A stretch of DNA of 64,000 nt from Lewinella sp. W8 (GCF_004375085.3 NZ_SNAQ03000025.1:1-64000), one strand, 5' to 3'. Numbered from the stretch's first letter, positions 53,684 through 63,286 are shown. Numbers and translations: made by a program. Notes: generated from the letters alone by a model not told the origin.

Positions 53684-54067
53684 ATGCGCTCATTTCTTCT
53701 GACGGCCCTCGCCGCCGCCCTGTATTCCTGTGCTCCCGCCCCAACCACCGCCGATGCCCTGCTGGGTCGGTGGAATATGATCGGTGTAAAAATTTACGAG
53801 GAGGACGTCGCCCCCCAACTCAATCCCGCGGGTGACCGTTGGCTCGACTTTGCCGCCGATGGCACCTTCAGTAGCGGCAGTGGGGAACTGCGGGAAAACG
53901 GTGGCACCTATACCTACCGACCCGAAACCGGTGCCGTCAGCCTCGACAGCGACGCCGGAGTCGGTGACGACAGCAACTGGACCGTCACCTTCCGGGGCGA
54001 CACCCTCCTAATGCGGGGCGTGGGGACCGAGCGGCAAGAAAATTCCGAGGTGATTTTGGTGCGGTAA
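53684..54067 (+). CDS. Lipocalin-like lipoprotein, 127 aa
   Basis: A lipoprotein signal (MRSFLLTALAAALYSCAPA) precedes a small beta-barrel-like domain starting LLGRWNMIGVKIYEE, with GDRWLDFAADGTFSSGSGEL and a final strand NSEVILVR. This is the pattern of Bacteroidota lipocalin-like (DUF) lipoproteins; ligand unknown. It is probably cotranscribed with or just after the TonB-like genes. Confidence 0.8.
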   Translation: MRSFLLTALAAALYSCAPAPTTADALLGRWNMIGVKIYEEDVAPQLNPAGDRWLDFAADGTFSSGSGELRENGGTYTYRPETGAVSLDSDAGVGDDSNWTVTFRGDTLLMRGVGTERQENSEVILVR

Positions 54068-54171
54068 AAATGTAGCTACTGGACGATGAGGTCTTCAACC
54101 GAAAAATTTTCTGGTGGATGCTAGCGTAAGCGTACGGGGGCAAAGCCTAAAGGCCAGAAGCGAAAATTCGC

Positions 54172-54179
54172 TAACTTTG
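54172..54179 (+). promoter_or_regulatory. Possible -7 box for the sterol-desaturase-family gene
   Basis: TAACTTTG fits TAnnTTTG and lies 20 bases before the ATG at 54200, implying a short leader. No clear -33 element is seen. Confidence 0.42.
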
Positions 54180-54199
54180 CTTTGCCTACGCCACTAATC

Positions 54200-55144
54200 A
54201 TGCCTGATTTCATCTACGCGGACAACCCCATCGCCATTCACTATGCGATTCCGGCCTTCCTATTCCTGTTGTTGGTCGAGATCGGCGTTGCGGTGTATGA
54301 CCAAAAGGATTGGTACGAGACTAAAGACACCCTGAGCTCCCTTTCCATGGGGATCGGAAACGCCATCATCCGGCTTTTCACTAAGGTGCTTACCGTGGGG
54401 GTGTACTTCTGGCTTTATCAGTTTCGTTTGTTTGACCTCGGTGCCGCCTGGTGGGTCTGGGTGCTATGCTTTTTCGCCGAAGACTTTATGTATTACGTCT
54501 TTCACCGGACCAGCCACTCCGTGCGGTACTTCTGGGCGAGCCACGTGGTGCACCACAGCAGTCAGAAGTATAACCTGGCCACGGCCCTGCGCCAAACCTG
54601 GACGGGTACCATATCCGGCGCGTTCATCTTCGCGGCGGTTTTACCCCTCATCGGTTTTCATCCCATTATGGTGGCCATCTTCGGCAGCGTGAGCCTCATT
54701 TACCAATTCTGGATCCATACCGAAGCCATTGACAAAATGTGGCGGCCCATTGAGTGGTTCTTCAATACGCCCAGTCATCACCGGGTTCATCACGCCAGCG
54801 ACGTAAAGTACCTGGACCGTAACCACGGAGGGGTGCTGATCATCTGGGATCGTCTGTTCGGAACCTTCCAGGAAGAAGAGGAAAGGCCCATCTATGGTCT
54901 GACCACCAACATCAATACCTTTAACCCCCTCATCATCGCTACCCACGAGTGGTCGGCTATGATCCGGGACGTTTGGCGTGCTCCGGACTGGCGTAGTCGG
55001 TTCGGCTACCTGTTCGGTCCTCCGGGCTGGAGTCATGACGGAAGCCGGAAAACCAGTGAGCAATTACGGGCAGAGTTACGGCAACAAATCAGCGAAAAAC
55101 GGGCACAACAAACCGCCTTACCCGAAGTGAATGCCGTCCAATGA
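54200..55144 (+). CDS. Sterol desaturase / fatty acid hydroxylase superfamily protein
   Basis: An integral membrane di-iron enzyme of 314 residues. The histidine clusters are all visible: YVFHRTSHSVRYFW, SHVVHHSSQKYN and SHHRVHHASDVKYLDRNHGG. Hydrophobic segments lie at about 15-35, 75-95 and 150-180. It hydroxylates or desaturates a lipid; the substrate (fatty acid, carotenoid or sterol-like) cannot be assigned. The ATG at 54200 is preferred to a TTG 6 codons upstream. Confidence 0.92.
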   Translation: MPDFIYADNPIAIHYAIPAFLFLLLVEIGVAVYDQKDWYETKDTLSSLSMGIGNAIIRLFTKVLTVGVYFWLYQFRLFDLGAAWWVWVLCFFAEDFMYYVFHRTSHSVRYFWASHVVHHSSQKYNLATALRQTWTGTISGAFIFAAVLPLIGFHPIMVAIFGSVSLIYQFWIHTEAIDKMWRPIEWFFNTPSHHRVHHASDVKYLDRNHGGVLIIWDRLFGTFQEEEERPIYGLTTNINTFNPLIIATHEWSAMIRDVWRAPDWRSRFGYLFGPPGWSHDGSRKTSEQLRAELRQQISEKRAQQTALPEVNAVQ

Positions 55145-55197
55145 TGATCGCCTCCGGGTACGTCCGCTGATTTAATCCCTCACTTCGGCTCGGCGAC

Positions 55198-55228
55198 TTG
55201 CGTACTAATTTAAAAGGCTTTACTTTTG
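55198..55228 (+). promoter_or_regulatory. Promoter of tRNA-Leu
   Basis: A TTG at 55198-55200 is followed after 20 bases by TACTTTTG (55221-55228), which matches the Bacteroidota TTG-N19/20-TAnnTTTG promoter. The tRNA begins about 40 bases downstream. It is the best promoter match I found in the window. Confidence 0.65.
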
Positions 55229-55269
55229 TGCCGCTTTAGCGCAATCATGCGCTACAAGTCAATCCCCAC

Positions 55270-55351
55270 GCGGGTGTGGTGGAATTGGTAGACACGCTAG
55301 ATTTAGGATCTAGTGCCGCAAGGCGTGAAGGTTCGAGTCCTTTCACCCGCA
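55270..55351 (+). tRNA. tRNA-Leu (anticodon TAG)
   Basis: GCGGGTG/CACCCGC form the acceptor stem, CTAGA-TTTAGGA-TCTAG the anticodon arm (anticodon TAG), a long variable arm (TGCCGCAAGGCGT) marks a class II tRNA, and GGTTCGAGTCC lies in the T arm. CCA is not encoded. Confidence 0.96.
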
Positions 55352-55380
55352 CCTATATTTCCCGGTTACCGGGACCCAAG

Positions 55381-55405
55381 GCCTGCCTCCGGGCAGGCTT
55401 TTTTT
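55381..55405 (+). terminator. Terminator after tRNA-Leu
   Basis: GCCTGCC and GGCAGGC form a 7-bp stem with a tight loop, followed by seven T residues. It lies 30 bases after the tRNA and 36 before the tig start codon, so tig is either read through or has its own start. Confidence 0.85.
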
Positions 55406-55440
55406 ATCCCGCCCGACTGGGCGCAAAGCAGCGACGAAGT

Positions 55441-56808
55441 ATGCCTAACGTAAATTTTGAGCAGACCAGCAAGGTTACCGGACAAATCGAAGTAACCATT
55501 TCCAAGGAAGAACTGAACGAAAAGCTGAACGCCGAGCTGAAAAAGCAGCGGCAAAAGGTCAGCATGAAGGGCTTCCGCAAGGGTAAAACTCCGCTGAGCA
55601 CCCTTCGTAAAATGATGGGTAACCAGGTGCTGGGCCAAATCCTGGACGATCAGATCCGGGAATCCCTGTTTGGCTACATTGAGGAGAACGACATCAAGCT
55701 GATCTTCAGCCCGATGCCCAACGAAGACAAGCCCGCCCCCGCCATTACGGCCCAAACGCTGCAGGACATTACCCTGGCATACGATCTTGCCCTGGAACCG
55801 GAATTTGATCTGGAGCTTCCCACCAAGACCTACGAAAAGTACGTGCTGGACACCAACGACGAGTTCCTCGACGAACAGGTCGCTCGACTGCTCAAGCAGC
55901 AGGGTGAAAACCAGGAAGTGGAAGACGGCACCGTGGAAGGCGAGGACATTCTTGACGTTACCTTCACGGAAGCTGGTCCCATGGAGGATCCCATCACCAA
56001 CGCCGCCAAGCTTTACATGGATAACCTGACCGAGGAGGCTCAGGAAATGCTGATGGGTAAAAAGGTTGGGTTCTCCACCACCATCAACGACCTCAATACC
56101 CTGGAGAAGAACAGTACCGACGCCTACGTCAAAAAGTACCTGCTGGAACTGGAGGACGCAGAAACCGACATCTCCGGCAAATCATTTGAACTGACCATCG
56201 ACAAGATCAGCCGGATTGTCCCCGCTGAGCTCGACGAAGAGTTCTTCACCAAATTTGACGGATCCGGAGCGGTGAAAACCGAAGAGGACCTGCGTAAGCG
56301 AATTGCCGAAGACAATGCCTCCGGCTTTGATCGCCAGGGAGAGGCCATGGTGAATTTTGCCATTCAGCGCGATCTGGTGGAAGACACCACCATTGAGCTT
56401 CCCCTCGAACTGATGGAGAAAATCCACCGGGAAGACCCCAACGGAACCTTTGAGATGTTCCAGCGCGGCGTACGGTGGATGCTGATCCGCAACAAGTTTG
56501 CCGCCGAAAACGAGGTCAAGCTCGAATACGAAGACGTACGGGCCGAGGCCCTGGAAAGCCTGATGGGCATGCTCGGCGGCCAGCGCCCCGACTTCCTCAC
56601 CGACGAGTTCATCGACAACTACGTCGGGCAAATGCTCCAGGACGAGAAGCAACGGGAGCAACTGTCCAGCAACGCCATCGAAAAGAAAATCATGGCCGCG
56701 GTACGGGAAAAAGTAACCATTGAGGACAAGCCCGTCGACGCAGATACTTTCAACGAAGTGATCAAGACCTTCAACGAAGAAAATACGCCGGCTACGGAGG
56801 AAGAGTAA
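55441..56808 (+). CDS. tig: Trigger factor
   Basis: The ribosome-associated chaperone for nascent chains. The N-terminal domain carries the ribosome-docking signature FRKGKTPLS (here GFRKGKTPLSTLRKMMG). The middle region fits a PPIase-like insert (EGEDILDVTFTEAGPMEDP) and the C-terminal part is helical. The ATG at 55441 gives MPNVNFEQTSKVTGQIEV, the normal N-terminus. The frame extends further upstream only through the tRNA. It is followed by clpP and clpX, the classic tig-clpP-clpX order. Confidence 0.95.
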   Translation: MPNVNFEQTSKVTGQIEVTISKEELNEKLNAELKKQRQKVSMKGFRKGKTPLSTLRKMMGNQVLGQILDDQIRESLFGYIEENDIKLIFSPMPNEDKPAPAITAQTLQDITLAYDLALEPEFDLELPTKTYEKYVLDTNDEFLDEQVARLLKQQGENQEVEDGTVEGEDILDVTFTEAGPMEDPITNAAKLYMDNLTEEAQEMLMGKKVGFSTTINDLNTLEKNSTDAYVKKYLLELEDAETDISGKSFELTIDKISRIVPAELDEEFFTKFDGSGAVKTEEDLRKRIAEDNASGFDRQGEAMVNFAIQRDLVEDTTIELPLELMEKIHREDPNGTFEMFQRGVRWMLIRNKFAAENEVKLEYEDVRAEALESLMGMLGGQRPDFLTDEFIDNYVGQMLQDEKQREQLSSNAIEKKIMAAVREKVTIEDKPVDADTFNEVIKTFNEENTPATEEE

Positions 56809-56848
56809 CTGCCTTGACCTCCTACCAGGCTGATCTACTTGTCCTTAA

Positions 56849-56881
56849 CGCGCCCCCCGTGGAATCTCCGCGGGGGGCGCG
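56849..56881 (+). terminator. GC-rich hairpin between tig and clpP
   Basis: GCGCCCCCCG and CGGGGGGCGC form a perfect 10-bp stem around an 11-base loop. The sequence after it (GGCATTTTG) is only weakly T-rich, so termination may be partial. Confidence 0.65.
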
Positions 56882-56998
56882 GCATTTTGTCCAACCCATT
56901 GGGGTGAATCGGATTGTTCGCCATAGTCAACCCAAGGGGAGATAATGCGTTTACGGGGAGGAAGCTACTTAATAGCGACAACCCTTCAATCCAACGAT

Positions 56999-57697
56999 AT
57001 GATCCCACAGGATGAATTTATGAAGTTCGCCACCCGCCACATGGGTATGAGTTCGATGCACCTCGAACAGTATGCGAAGCACGTAGGCGGAATGGCCGCC
57101 CCCCAGATTAACAACCTCAGCCCCAATGTAATTGAAGAACGGCAACTGAACATCGCCGCCATTGATGTTTTCAGTCGCCTGATGATGGACCGGATCATCT
57201 TCATGGGGGTACCCGTGACGGATCAGGTAGCCAATATCGTCCAGGCACAATTGCTCTTCCTGGAATCCGTAGACCCGAAGCGGGACGTTCAGATGTTTAT
57301 CAACAGCCCCGGCGGCAGCGTAATTGCCGGCATGGGCATGTACGACACCATGCAGTACGTCACCCCCGACGTGGCCACGATCTGTACGGGTCTGGCGGCG
57401 TCCATGGGCTCCGTCTTGCTGGCGGCCGGAGAAAAAGGAAAACGCTCCATTCTGCCCCACGCCCGGGTGATGATTCACCAGCCGAGCGGTGGTATGCAGG
57501 GTCAGTTTTCTGACATGGAGATCAACTATCGTCTGATCTCTCAGCTGCGGGACGAATTGTACACTATCTTAGCGAACCATACCGGCCAGTCTTTTGAGAC
57601 CATCGAGAAGGACAGCGACCGGGACAACTGGATGACGGCGCCCGAAGCCGTTGCGTACGGTTTGGTTGATGAAGTCCTCAAAAGGGAAAAATCATAA
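56999..57697 (+). CDS. clpP: ATP-dependent Clp protease proteolytic subunit
   Basis: A serine peptidase that forms the tetradecameric chamber. The nucleophile Ser is in GLAASMGSVLLAAG, the His in MIHQPSGGMQGQ and the Asp in KDSDRDNWM. The start is set at 56999 (MIPQDEFMKFATRHMGMSSM). An upstream ATG at 56945 with a GGGGAG just before it would add 18 residues and cannot be excluded. It works with ClpX, encoded next. Confidence 0.95.
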   Translation: MIPQDEFMKFATRHMGMSSMHLEQYAKHVGGMAAPQINNLSPNVIEERQLNIAAIDVFSRLMMDRIIFMGVPVTDQVANIVQAQLLFLESVDPKRDVQMFINSPGGSVIAGMGMYDTMQYVTPDVATICTGLAASMGSVLLAAGEKGKRSILPHARVMIHQPSGGMQGQFSDMEINYRLISQLRDELYTILANHTGQSFETIEKDSDRDNWMTAPEAVAYGLVDEVLKREKS

Positions 57698-57731
57698 CTG
57701 ATCCCAATACCGGCCCTTAGCCGGCCAACGG

Positions 57732-57775
57732 GCGGGCCGTCGTGGAGCATTACGTCCACGGTGGCCCGCTTTATT
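57732..57775 (+). terminator. Hairpin between clpP and clpX
   Basis: GCGGGCC/GGCCCGC with an inner CGTGGA/TCCACG helix forms a long stem-loop followed by TTTATTT. It suggests that clpX has at least partly separate transcription. Confidence 0.75.
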
Positions 57776-57811
57776 TACTGACTGTAGTCAAAAAACAACT
57801 TCCTATCCGCC

Positions 57812-59089
57812 ATGATGCGAGGAAAACGACAGGAAATATCATGCTCCTTCTGCGGGCGTAGCAACAGCGAAGCACTCGTGCTGGTCGCCGGACTGAACGC
57901 GCACATCTGCGAAGTCTGCGTCGAACAGGCCCAGGAGATCGTCGCCGAAGAGCTGTACGGAGGCGCGATGCCCGCCCAGGACAAGCCCGGCGCAGCCGCC
58001 GCCCGCCACGAATTCAAGCTGCCCCGGAACATCACGCCACGGCAGATCAAAGAACACCTGGATAAGTACGTCATTGGCCAGAATGCGGCCAAAAAAGTGT
58101 TGTCCGTAGCCGTTTATAATCACTACAAACGCCTCAACCATCCCCCTACCTCCGAGGATGAAGTCCAGATCGAAAAGAGCAACATCATGCTCGTGGGCCG
58201 GACGGGAACGGGTAAAACCCTGCTGGCGAAAACCATCGCCAAATTCCTGGACGTCCCCTTCGCGATTGTGGACGCCACGGTATTTACCGAGGCCGGTTAC
58301 GTGGGCGAAGACGTGGAAAGCATCCTTTCCCGCCTGCTCCAGGTCTGCGACTTTGACGTCGCCGCCGCGGAACGCGGCATCGTCTACATTGACGAGATGG
58401 ACAAGGTGGCCCGCAAGTCCGACAACCCCAGTATTACCCGGGACGTTAGCGGAGAGGGCGTACAGCAGGCGATGCTCAAGATGCTGGAGGGTACCGAAGT
58501 TATGGTCCCCCCTCAGGGTGGGCGTAAGCACCCCGAGCAGAAACTGGTGAAGGTCAACACCCAGAATATCCTCTTTATCTGCGGGGGGGCCTTTGACGGC
58601 ATTGAAAAAATTATTGCCCGCCGGATGAATACCAAGGTAATTGGCTTCAATAACGGTGAACAGGAAAAGATCGACGAAGAAAACCTGCTGCAGTACGTCA
58701 CGCACAAGGACATTCGTCGCTACGGGATGATTCCCGAACTGATCGGTCGACTCCCCGTGGTGTCCTACCTGCGTCCTCTGGACCTAGAGGCCATGAAGCG
58801 CATTCTGGTGGAGCCCCACAACAGCCTGTTGAAGCAGTATCAGCACCTGTTCCGCCTGGAGGGCATCAACCTGATTTTCGAGGACGACGTGATCGATTAC
58901 ATCGCCCAGACGGCCCTCGATTACGAACTGGGGGCCCGGGGCCTCCGGTCCATCTGTGAGGCCATCATGACGGACGCGATGTTCGATTTGCCCGGCAAGA
59001 AGGAAGTCAAGCACTTTACCGTCGACGCCGAGTACGCCAAATCTAAACTGGGAGGAGGAATGCTGGATCGGCTGAAAGCGGCCGCCTAA
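57812..59089 (+). CDS. clpX: ATP-dependent Clp protease ATP-binding subunit ClpX
   Basis: A AAA+ unfoldase that feeds substrates to ClpP. The N-terminal zinc finger is CSFCGRSN with [10 protein letters not shown]; Walker A is VGRTGTGKT and Walker B is [11 protein letters not shown]. The ClpP-docking loop region is present ([16 protein letters not shown] region). The length of 425 residues is normal. Two adjacent ATGs (57812, 57815) could both be used. Confidence 0.97.
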   Translation: MMRGKRQEISCSFCGRSNSEALVLVAGLNAHICEVCVEQAQEIVAEELYGGAMPAQDKPGAAAARHEFKLPRNITPRQIKEHLDKYVIGQNAAKKVLSVAVYNHYKRLNHPPTSEDEVQIEKSNIMLVGRTGTGKTLLAKTIAKFLDVPFAIVDATVFTEAGYVGEDVESILSRLLQVCDFDVAAAERGIVYIDEMDKVARKSDNPSITRDVSGEGVQQAMLKMLEGTEVMVPPQGGRKHPEQKLVKVNTQNILFICGGAFDGIEKIIARRMNTKVIGFNNGEQEKIDEENLLQYVTHKDIRRYGMIPELIGRLPVVSYLRPLDLEAMKRILVEPHNSLLKQYQHLFRLEGINLIFEDDVIDYIAQTALDYELGARGLRSICEAIMTDAMFDLPGKKEVKHFTVDAEYAKSKLGGGMLDRLKAAA

Positions 59090-59128
59090 CCCCCTCACCA
59101 AAAGGCAAGCCCTAAACCAGGATTTATT

Positions 59129-59779
59129 ATGTCCATTGACGCCACCAACCTGAGGGTGGATTATCAGGCCGACGAATTGCTGGAAAGCAAGGCCGATCCC
59201 AACCCCATGCTGCAGTTCAAACAGTGGTTTGAAGCCGCCCTGGAGAACAAGATTCCCGAGCCAAACGCCATGGTCATTGCGACCATCGACGAAAAGGGCC
59301 GGCCAGCCGCACGGGTGGTCCTGCTGAAGGAAACCACCGAACGGGGCTTCATTTTTTACACCAACTACGACAGTCGGAAGGGACGGGAACTCAACCATAA
59401 CCCTCAGATCGCCGTGGTTTTTAACTGGCTGGAACACCAGCAGCAGGTGCGCATCGAGGGACGGGTGGAAAAACTTCCCGTGGCCCACTCCGATCGCTAC
59501 TTCCAGAGCCGCCCGAAGGGCAGTCAGATTGGCGCCTGGGTCAGTCCGCAGAGTCAGGAGATTCCCGGTCGGGAATTTCTGGAACGGCGGCAGCAGGAGG
59601 TAGAATCCACCTACGCCGATGCCGACCATTTACCGCGGCCGGAGCACTGGGGTGGATACCTCATCGTGCCCGACGCCATCGAGTTCTGGCAGGGGCGCAG
59701 TAGTCGATTGCACGATCGGCTCGTGTACCGCCGGCCGGCCGAGGGACAGCCCTGGGAGATTGTCCGACTGGCCCCCTAA
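59129..59779 (+). CDS. pdxH: Pyridoxamine 5'-phosphate oxidase
   Basis: An FMN enzyme that oxidises PNP/PMP to pyridoxal phosphate. The motifs ARVVLLKETTERGFIFYTNY, SRKGRELNHNPQIAVVFNW, SRPKGSQIGAWVSPQSQEI and RLHDRLVYRR, with C-terminal WEIVRLAP, are all present. The length of 216 residues is typical. It is followed after 14 bases by a small conserved-looking gene, suggesting an operon. Confidence 0.96.
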   Translation: MSIDATNLRVDYQADELLESKADPNPMLQFKQWFEAALENKIPEPNAMVIATIDEKGRPAARVVLLKETTERGFIFYTNYDSRKGRELNHNPQIAVVFNWLEHQQQVRIEGRVEKLPVAHSDRYFQSRPKGSQIGAWVSPQSQEIPGREFLERRQQEVESTYADADHLPRPEHWGGYLIVPDAIEFWQGRSSRLHDRLVYRRPAEGQPWEIVRLAP

Positions 59780-59793
59780 AACGATTGCACACC

Positions 59794-60162
59794 ATGGCAG
59801 AGCAAAACCTTCACTGGGTCCAACTCCAGGACGACATCCTCCCCTACCGCGGCGGCCTGGCGCAGGCGGCGGACACCGTCGTGGACGAGAACGTCAGCAA
59901 CTACCCCATCTTCTTTGCGTATCCGGGGGAAAACAACGACCATGCTCCCGGCATCTTCGTGCTGGAGATCCCCACCAACCGGGGCATCACCTGGCGGGTC
60001 AACGTGTCCACGCTGGAGGAATTGGTGGCCAAGAAGATCGTTACCCAGGACAAAATTGACCCCTTCCGCAAGGTGTACAAGAACAGTCCGGACACCCTCT
60101 GCTTTCTCATCGCCGATGCAGGCGGCGCCCGCTTCGGGTTCGTGCCCCGGGCAACGGCCTGA
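59794..60162 (+). CDS. Small conserved-looking protein, 122 aa
   Basis: The ATG at 59794 gives MAEQNLHWVQLQDDILPYRG. The protein is acidic and mixed alpha/beta (FAYPGENNDHAPGIFVLEIP, LCFLIADAGGARFGFVPRA). I do not recognise a domain. It lies 14 bases after pdxH and 79 before the next gene on the same strand, so it belongs to that probable operon. Confidence 0.78.
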   Translation: MAEQNLHWVQLQDDILPYRGGLAQAADTVVDENVSNYPIFFAYPGENNDHAPGIFVLEIPTNRGITWRVNVSTLEELVAKKIVTQDKIDPFRKVYKNSPDTLCFLIADAGGARFGFVPRATA

Positions 60163-60241
60163 GTACCTGGCCATACCCGGAGCCCCGGCACCTGCGGCAG
60201 CCAAAAAATCTATTCGTTTCCCCACCAAATCTACCCCGTCG

Positions 60242-60697
60242 ATGATCACCGAATCCACCATTGAACGCGTCCTGGCCCGGCTGGAAAGTGGGCGGGATGA
60301 CTTTGCGGTAGAAATCCAGGATTTTGCCGAGGCGCAGCCCTTCCTGATGAGCTACCTGACCAACGAAGAGACCGAGGCCTTCACCGAGGAAGAGCGCGAA
60401 TTTCTCCTCTTTGGCGCCCTGGTGATTTACCAATCCGTGACCGATCAGCTGGTGGAACCCGGCGTGGCCGACGTGGCCCAAATCTCCGCCGCCGAGGAGG
60501 CCAACTACGTCATCCTGCAGGGAACCAAGGGTAACTTCCGGGACCGGCTCACCCCCTTTTTCGAGCAAAGCCCCCAGGAGGACCTACTGGCCTTCGTGGA
60601 GGATATGCTGGTGGCCGACGAGGAAGACGCGATCACCAAGGAAGGCCGGGAACCCCTCTTCGTTACCCTGAAGACGGTAGTGGACGTCCTGACCTGA
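60242..60697 (+). CDS. Small acidic protein, 151 aa
   Basis: The frame starts at the ATG at 60242 (MITESTIERVLARLESGRDD). A longer open frame extends upstream only by overlapping the previous gene, so the internal start is preferred. The protein is very acidic and helical (NEETEAFTEEEREFLLFGAL, EDMLVADEEDAITKEGREPL), with no signal peptide. The family is unknown. It overlaps the end of the convergent MFS gene by 35 bases. Confidence 0.8.
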   Translation: MITESTIERVLARLESGRDDFAVEIQDFAEAQPFLMSYLTNEETEAFTEEEREFLLFGALVIYQSVTDQLVEPGVADVAQISAAEEANYVILQGTKGNFRDRLTPFFEQSPQEDLLAFVEDMLVADEEDAITKEGREPLFVTLKTVVDVLT

Positions 60698-61970
60698 GGT
60701 TGACTTTTTCCCGCAGGCCATCCACCCTGGTCAGCAGCAACCAGCCGAGCAGCGCCACTCCGCTACAGACGTAGAAGGCGGCTTCGTAGCCGTAGTGCTC
60801 CGCCACCCCAAAACCGATGAAGGGACCGAGGACAAAGGCCGCCGAATAGCTGGCGGAAAGGACGCCCTGGTACTCCCCCAGTCGGGCCCGGGGGGCATGG
60901 TGGGATACGTAACTACTCGTAAAGGGCATGTACAGAATTTCCCCAAGGGTGAGAATGGCAATCATGAAGGCCAGGGGTAACCACGCCACGGCGGTAGTGG
61001 GTAAGATCAGGTAGGCCAGAATGATCAGGGCCGTGCCCAGCAGCATCACCGTCACGGGGCGGAAACGGGGCTCCGTCAGATAGAGCAGGGGCATTTCCAC
61101 CAGCACGATGATGAGGCCGCTGAGGGTAATCAGGTAGCCCACCTGCTGTTCGGAATACCCGACTTCCTTCAGGTACACCGGCACGGTACTGAAGAACTGG
61201 AAGAAGCACAGAATGATGGCCATGTTGGCGATGCCGAAGAGGATCATCCACGATTGCTTCAGGGCGGGGGTGGTGGGCGTTGCCGCAGGTGCCGCGTCCA
61301 GCAGTTCGGCCGTGTTGGCCGGAGTCCTACCGGGGCGGGCGACCAGCGGACGGGTCGTTTCGTCGGGCGGGAGCACGAGGTAAAAGACGGCGGCGGCCAG
61401 CAGGCAGGTGAGCCCGTCGCCCCAGAACAAGAGCTCGTAGCCGTAGTTACCGATCAGAAATCCGCCCAGGGCCGGGCCGACAGAAAACCCCAGGTTAACG
61501 GCCATCCGCTGCAGGCCGAAGGCCTGCGTCAATTTCTCCCGGGGTGCATAGTAGGTGATGGCCGCCCGGCTGGCGGGCCGGAAGGCATCCGCCACCACCG
61601 AGATCATAAAGGCCAGCAGGCAGAGTAACCAGAAATCGGTGGTTTGCCCCAGCAGAATATACAGGATGCCGGAACCAATCATGCTGAAAAACATCAGGTG
61701 CCATGAGCCGAAACGGTCGTTAAGAATTCCGCCAACGTAGTTTCCCACGATGCCACCCGCCCCGAAAAACATCATGACGTATCCGGCCTTAATGGGATTA
61801 AATCCCTGGGCGTTGATCAGGTATACCGAGAGGAAAGCCACCACCATAGCCCCGCTACGGTTCACCAGTAAAACCAGGGCGATCATCCACACCTTGAACG
61901 GCAGGCCATTGTAGGATTTGAAGTATAACTGAATGAGTCGGCGAAGGGATTGACGGATCAGTCTACTCAT
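60663..61970 (-). CDS. MFS transporter
   Basis: About 12 hydrophobic segments are spread over 435 residues, with a cytoplasmic loop in the middle rich in Ala, Pro and Thr (AELLDAAPAATPTTPAL). The N-terminal half contains the family-type GGIVGNYVGGILNDRFGSW loop between helices 2 and 3. The sequence resembles drug-efflux-type major facilitator transporters (YjeP/MDR-like), but the substrate is unknown. It is divergent from the alpha/beta hydrolase gene. Confidence 0.92.
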   Translation of the reverse strand: MSRLIRQSLRRLIQLYFKSYNGLPFKVWMIALVLLVNRSGAMVVAFLSVYLINAQGFNPIKAGYVMMFFGAGGIVGNYVGGILNDRFGSWHLMFFSMIGSGILYILLGQTTDFWLLCLLAFMISVVADAFRPASRAAITYYAPREKLTQAFGLQRMAVNLGFSVGPALGGFLIGNYGYELLFWGDGLTCLLAAAVFYLVLPPDETTRPLVARPGRTPANTAELLDAAPAATPTTPALKQSWMILFGIANMAIILCFFQFFSTVPVYLKEVGYSEQQVGYLITLSGLIIVLVEMPLLYLTEPRFRPVTVMLLGTALIILAYLILPTTAVAWLPLAFMIAILTLGEILYMPFTSSYVSHHAPRARLGEYQGVLSASYSAAFVLGPFIGFGVAEHYGYEAAFYVCSGVALLGWLLLTRVDGLREKVNLRSGRPLPSSG

Positions 61971-62271
61971 GGGTGGGGTTTTTCAGTGTGTAGATAACCA
62001 CATGATTTTCCCTTAAGTTCCCGAGACTCGTCTTAAGTTTGTAGTGCATACTTGCTTAAGCTGAGGACAAGGATTGCCAGGTTGACATGCAAAGGATTAT
62101 CGTAAAGGAACCATGGTTCCTCCCGATAAACACTACGAGGACAACCCAATTGACGCCCTGCGTCTTCAAAGGGTCCGACAAATCAAAGATTTTGAGGTCC
62201 TTTGGGGGACGCCGGGGAAAAGTACAGGACAATCCACGTGCTCAGCCGGGACCAAACGTTGCTCTACACCA
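61971..62271. other. Divergent promoter region with repeated CTTAAG
   Basis: Three CTTAAG sites occur at about 62012, 62033 and 62055; two are part of a CTTAAGTT direct repeat 21 bp apart, and the third is in GCTTAAGC. TAAGTTTG at 62034 also matches the -7 consensus. The spacing suggests a regulator binding site shared by the divergent MFS and hydrolase genes. Confidence 0.45.
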
Positions 62272-63150
62272 ATGGCCAATACTAAAGAAAAGCTCGTGAT
62301 TGGCGGCCTACGCCGCCTGTTGAACGGCACGGCACGTATGTCCCGGCGTCAGGCCGGGAAGATTGGTTACTATCTGCTGACCAAGCCGCGCCGGTTTCCC
62401 GAAGACCCCAGTAACGAACAGTTTCTGAGCGAAGCCGATCAGTCTACGGTACACTTCAACGGGACCAACATTCATTGCTACCACTGGCCGGGCAAGGGGC
62501 CTTCCGTATTTCTCCTCCACGGCTGGGAAAGCTACACGGGACGTTGGTACGAACTCTTCGGACCACTGGCCAAGGCCGGTTACGACATTTACGCCATTGA
62601 CGCCCCCGCCCACGGACGTAGCGGTGGCAAGCGGTTCAACGTCTTTGTTTACTGCCAGGCCATTGACCAGTACCTGGAGGAACTGGGTTTCGTGCCCGAT
62701 TACTGGATTGGGCATTCCGGCGGCGGCATGGCCGCCATTTACTACGCCAGCCAGGCCGACTTTGCCCATGAGCCCAAACACATCATCAGCATGGCCGTTC
62801 CCGGTGAACTGGAAAATTTCGTGGATAAGTTTTGCGAAATCGTGGGGGCTAACGATCGGGTGAAGTACGGAATCGACTATCAGTTTCAGCGTAAGCTGGA
62901 CCGGTCCTTCGCCGACATCAACTTCAAGGAGTTTGTGAAGGGGCTCAAGGTTCCCGGCCTGATCATTCACGACGAAGAGGATGACGTGGCCCCCATTGCC
63001 GGAGCACGCTGCATGCACGAAAACTGGGAAAACTCTCGCCTGGCCACCACCAGGGGCTGTGGCCACAGTCTTACCGGCCCCCTGGTCCCAGCCATCGTAA
63101 CGGAGTACATCCGCAGTACCCAGACTGCTTCGGTAGAGCTTGAGAAATAG
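62272..63150 (+). CDS. Alpha/beta hydrolase
   Basis: The oxyanion-hole segment is FLLHGWESYTGRWYE, the nucleophile elbow is IGHSGGGMAAIYYA, the acid residue is in HDEEDDVAPIAGA and the His in TRGCGHSLTG. The catalytic triad is therefore complete. Substrate unknown (esterase or lipase-like). The ATG at 62272 (MANTKEKLVIGGLRRLLN) is preferred to the frame's first ATG at 62113, which adds a Lys/Cys-rich stretch with no similarity to the family. Confidence 0.9.
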   Translation: MANTKEKLVIGGLRRLLNGTARMSRRQAGKIGYYLLTKPRRFPEDPSNEQFLSEADQSTVHFNGTNIHCYHWPGKGPSVFLLHGWESYTGRWYELFGPLAKAGYDIYAIDAPAHGRSGGKRFNVFVYCQAIDQYLEELGFVPDYWIGHSGGGMAAIYYASQADFAHEPKHIISMAVPGELENFVDKFCEIVGANDRVKYGIDYQFQRKLDRSFADINFKEFVKGLKVPGLIIHDEEDDVAPIAGARCMHENWENSRLATTRGCGHSLTGPLVPAIVTEYIRSTQTASVELEK

Positions 63151-63286
63151 TTGCCGGCGGCGTCTCCTTACGTTCCGTTGCCATCGGAATTCCCCGGAAT
63201 AGTTGGTCCGGAAACCCGCCGCCCCCTAAACCAGAATCGGACCTATCCGTTTGCCAACTATTCTCATTATTCACTCCTCTTCCCTT

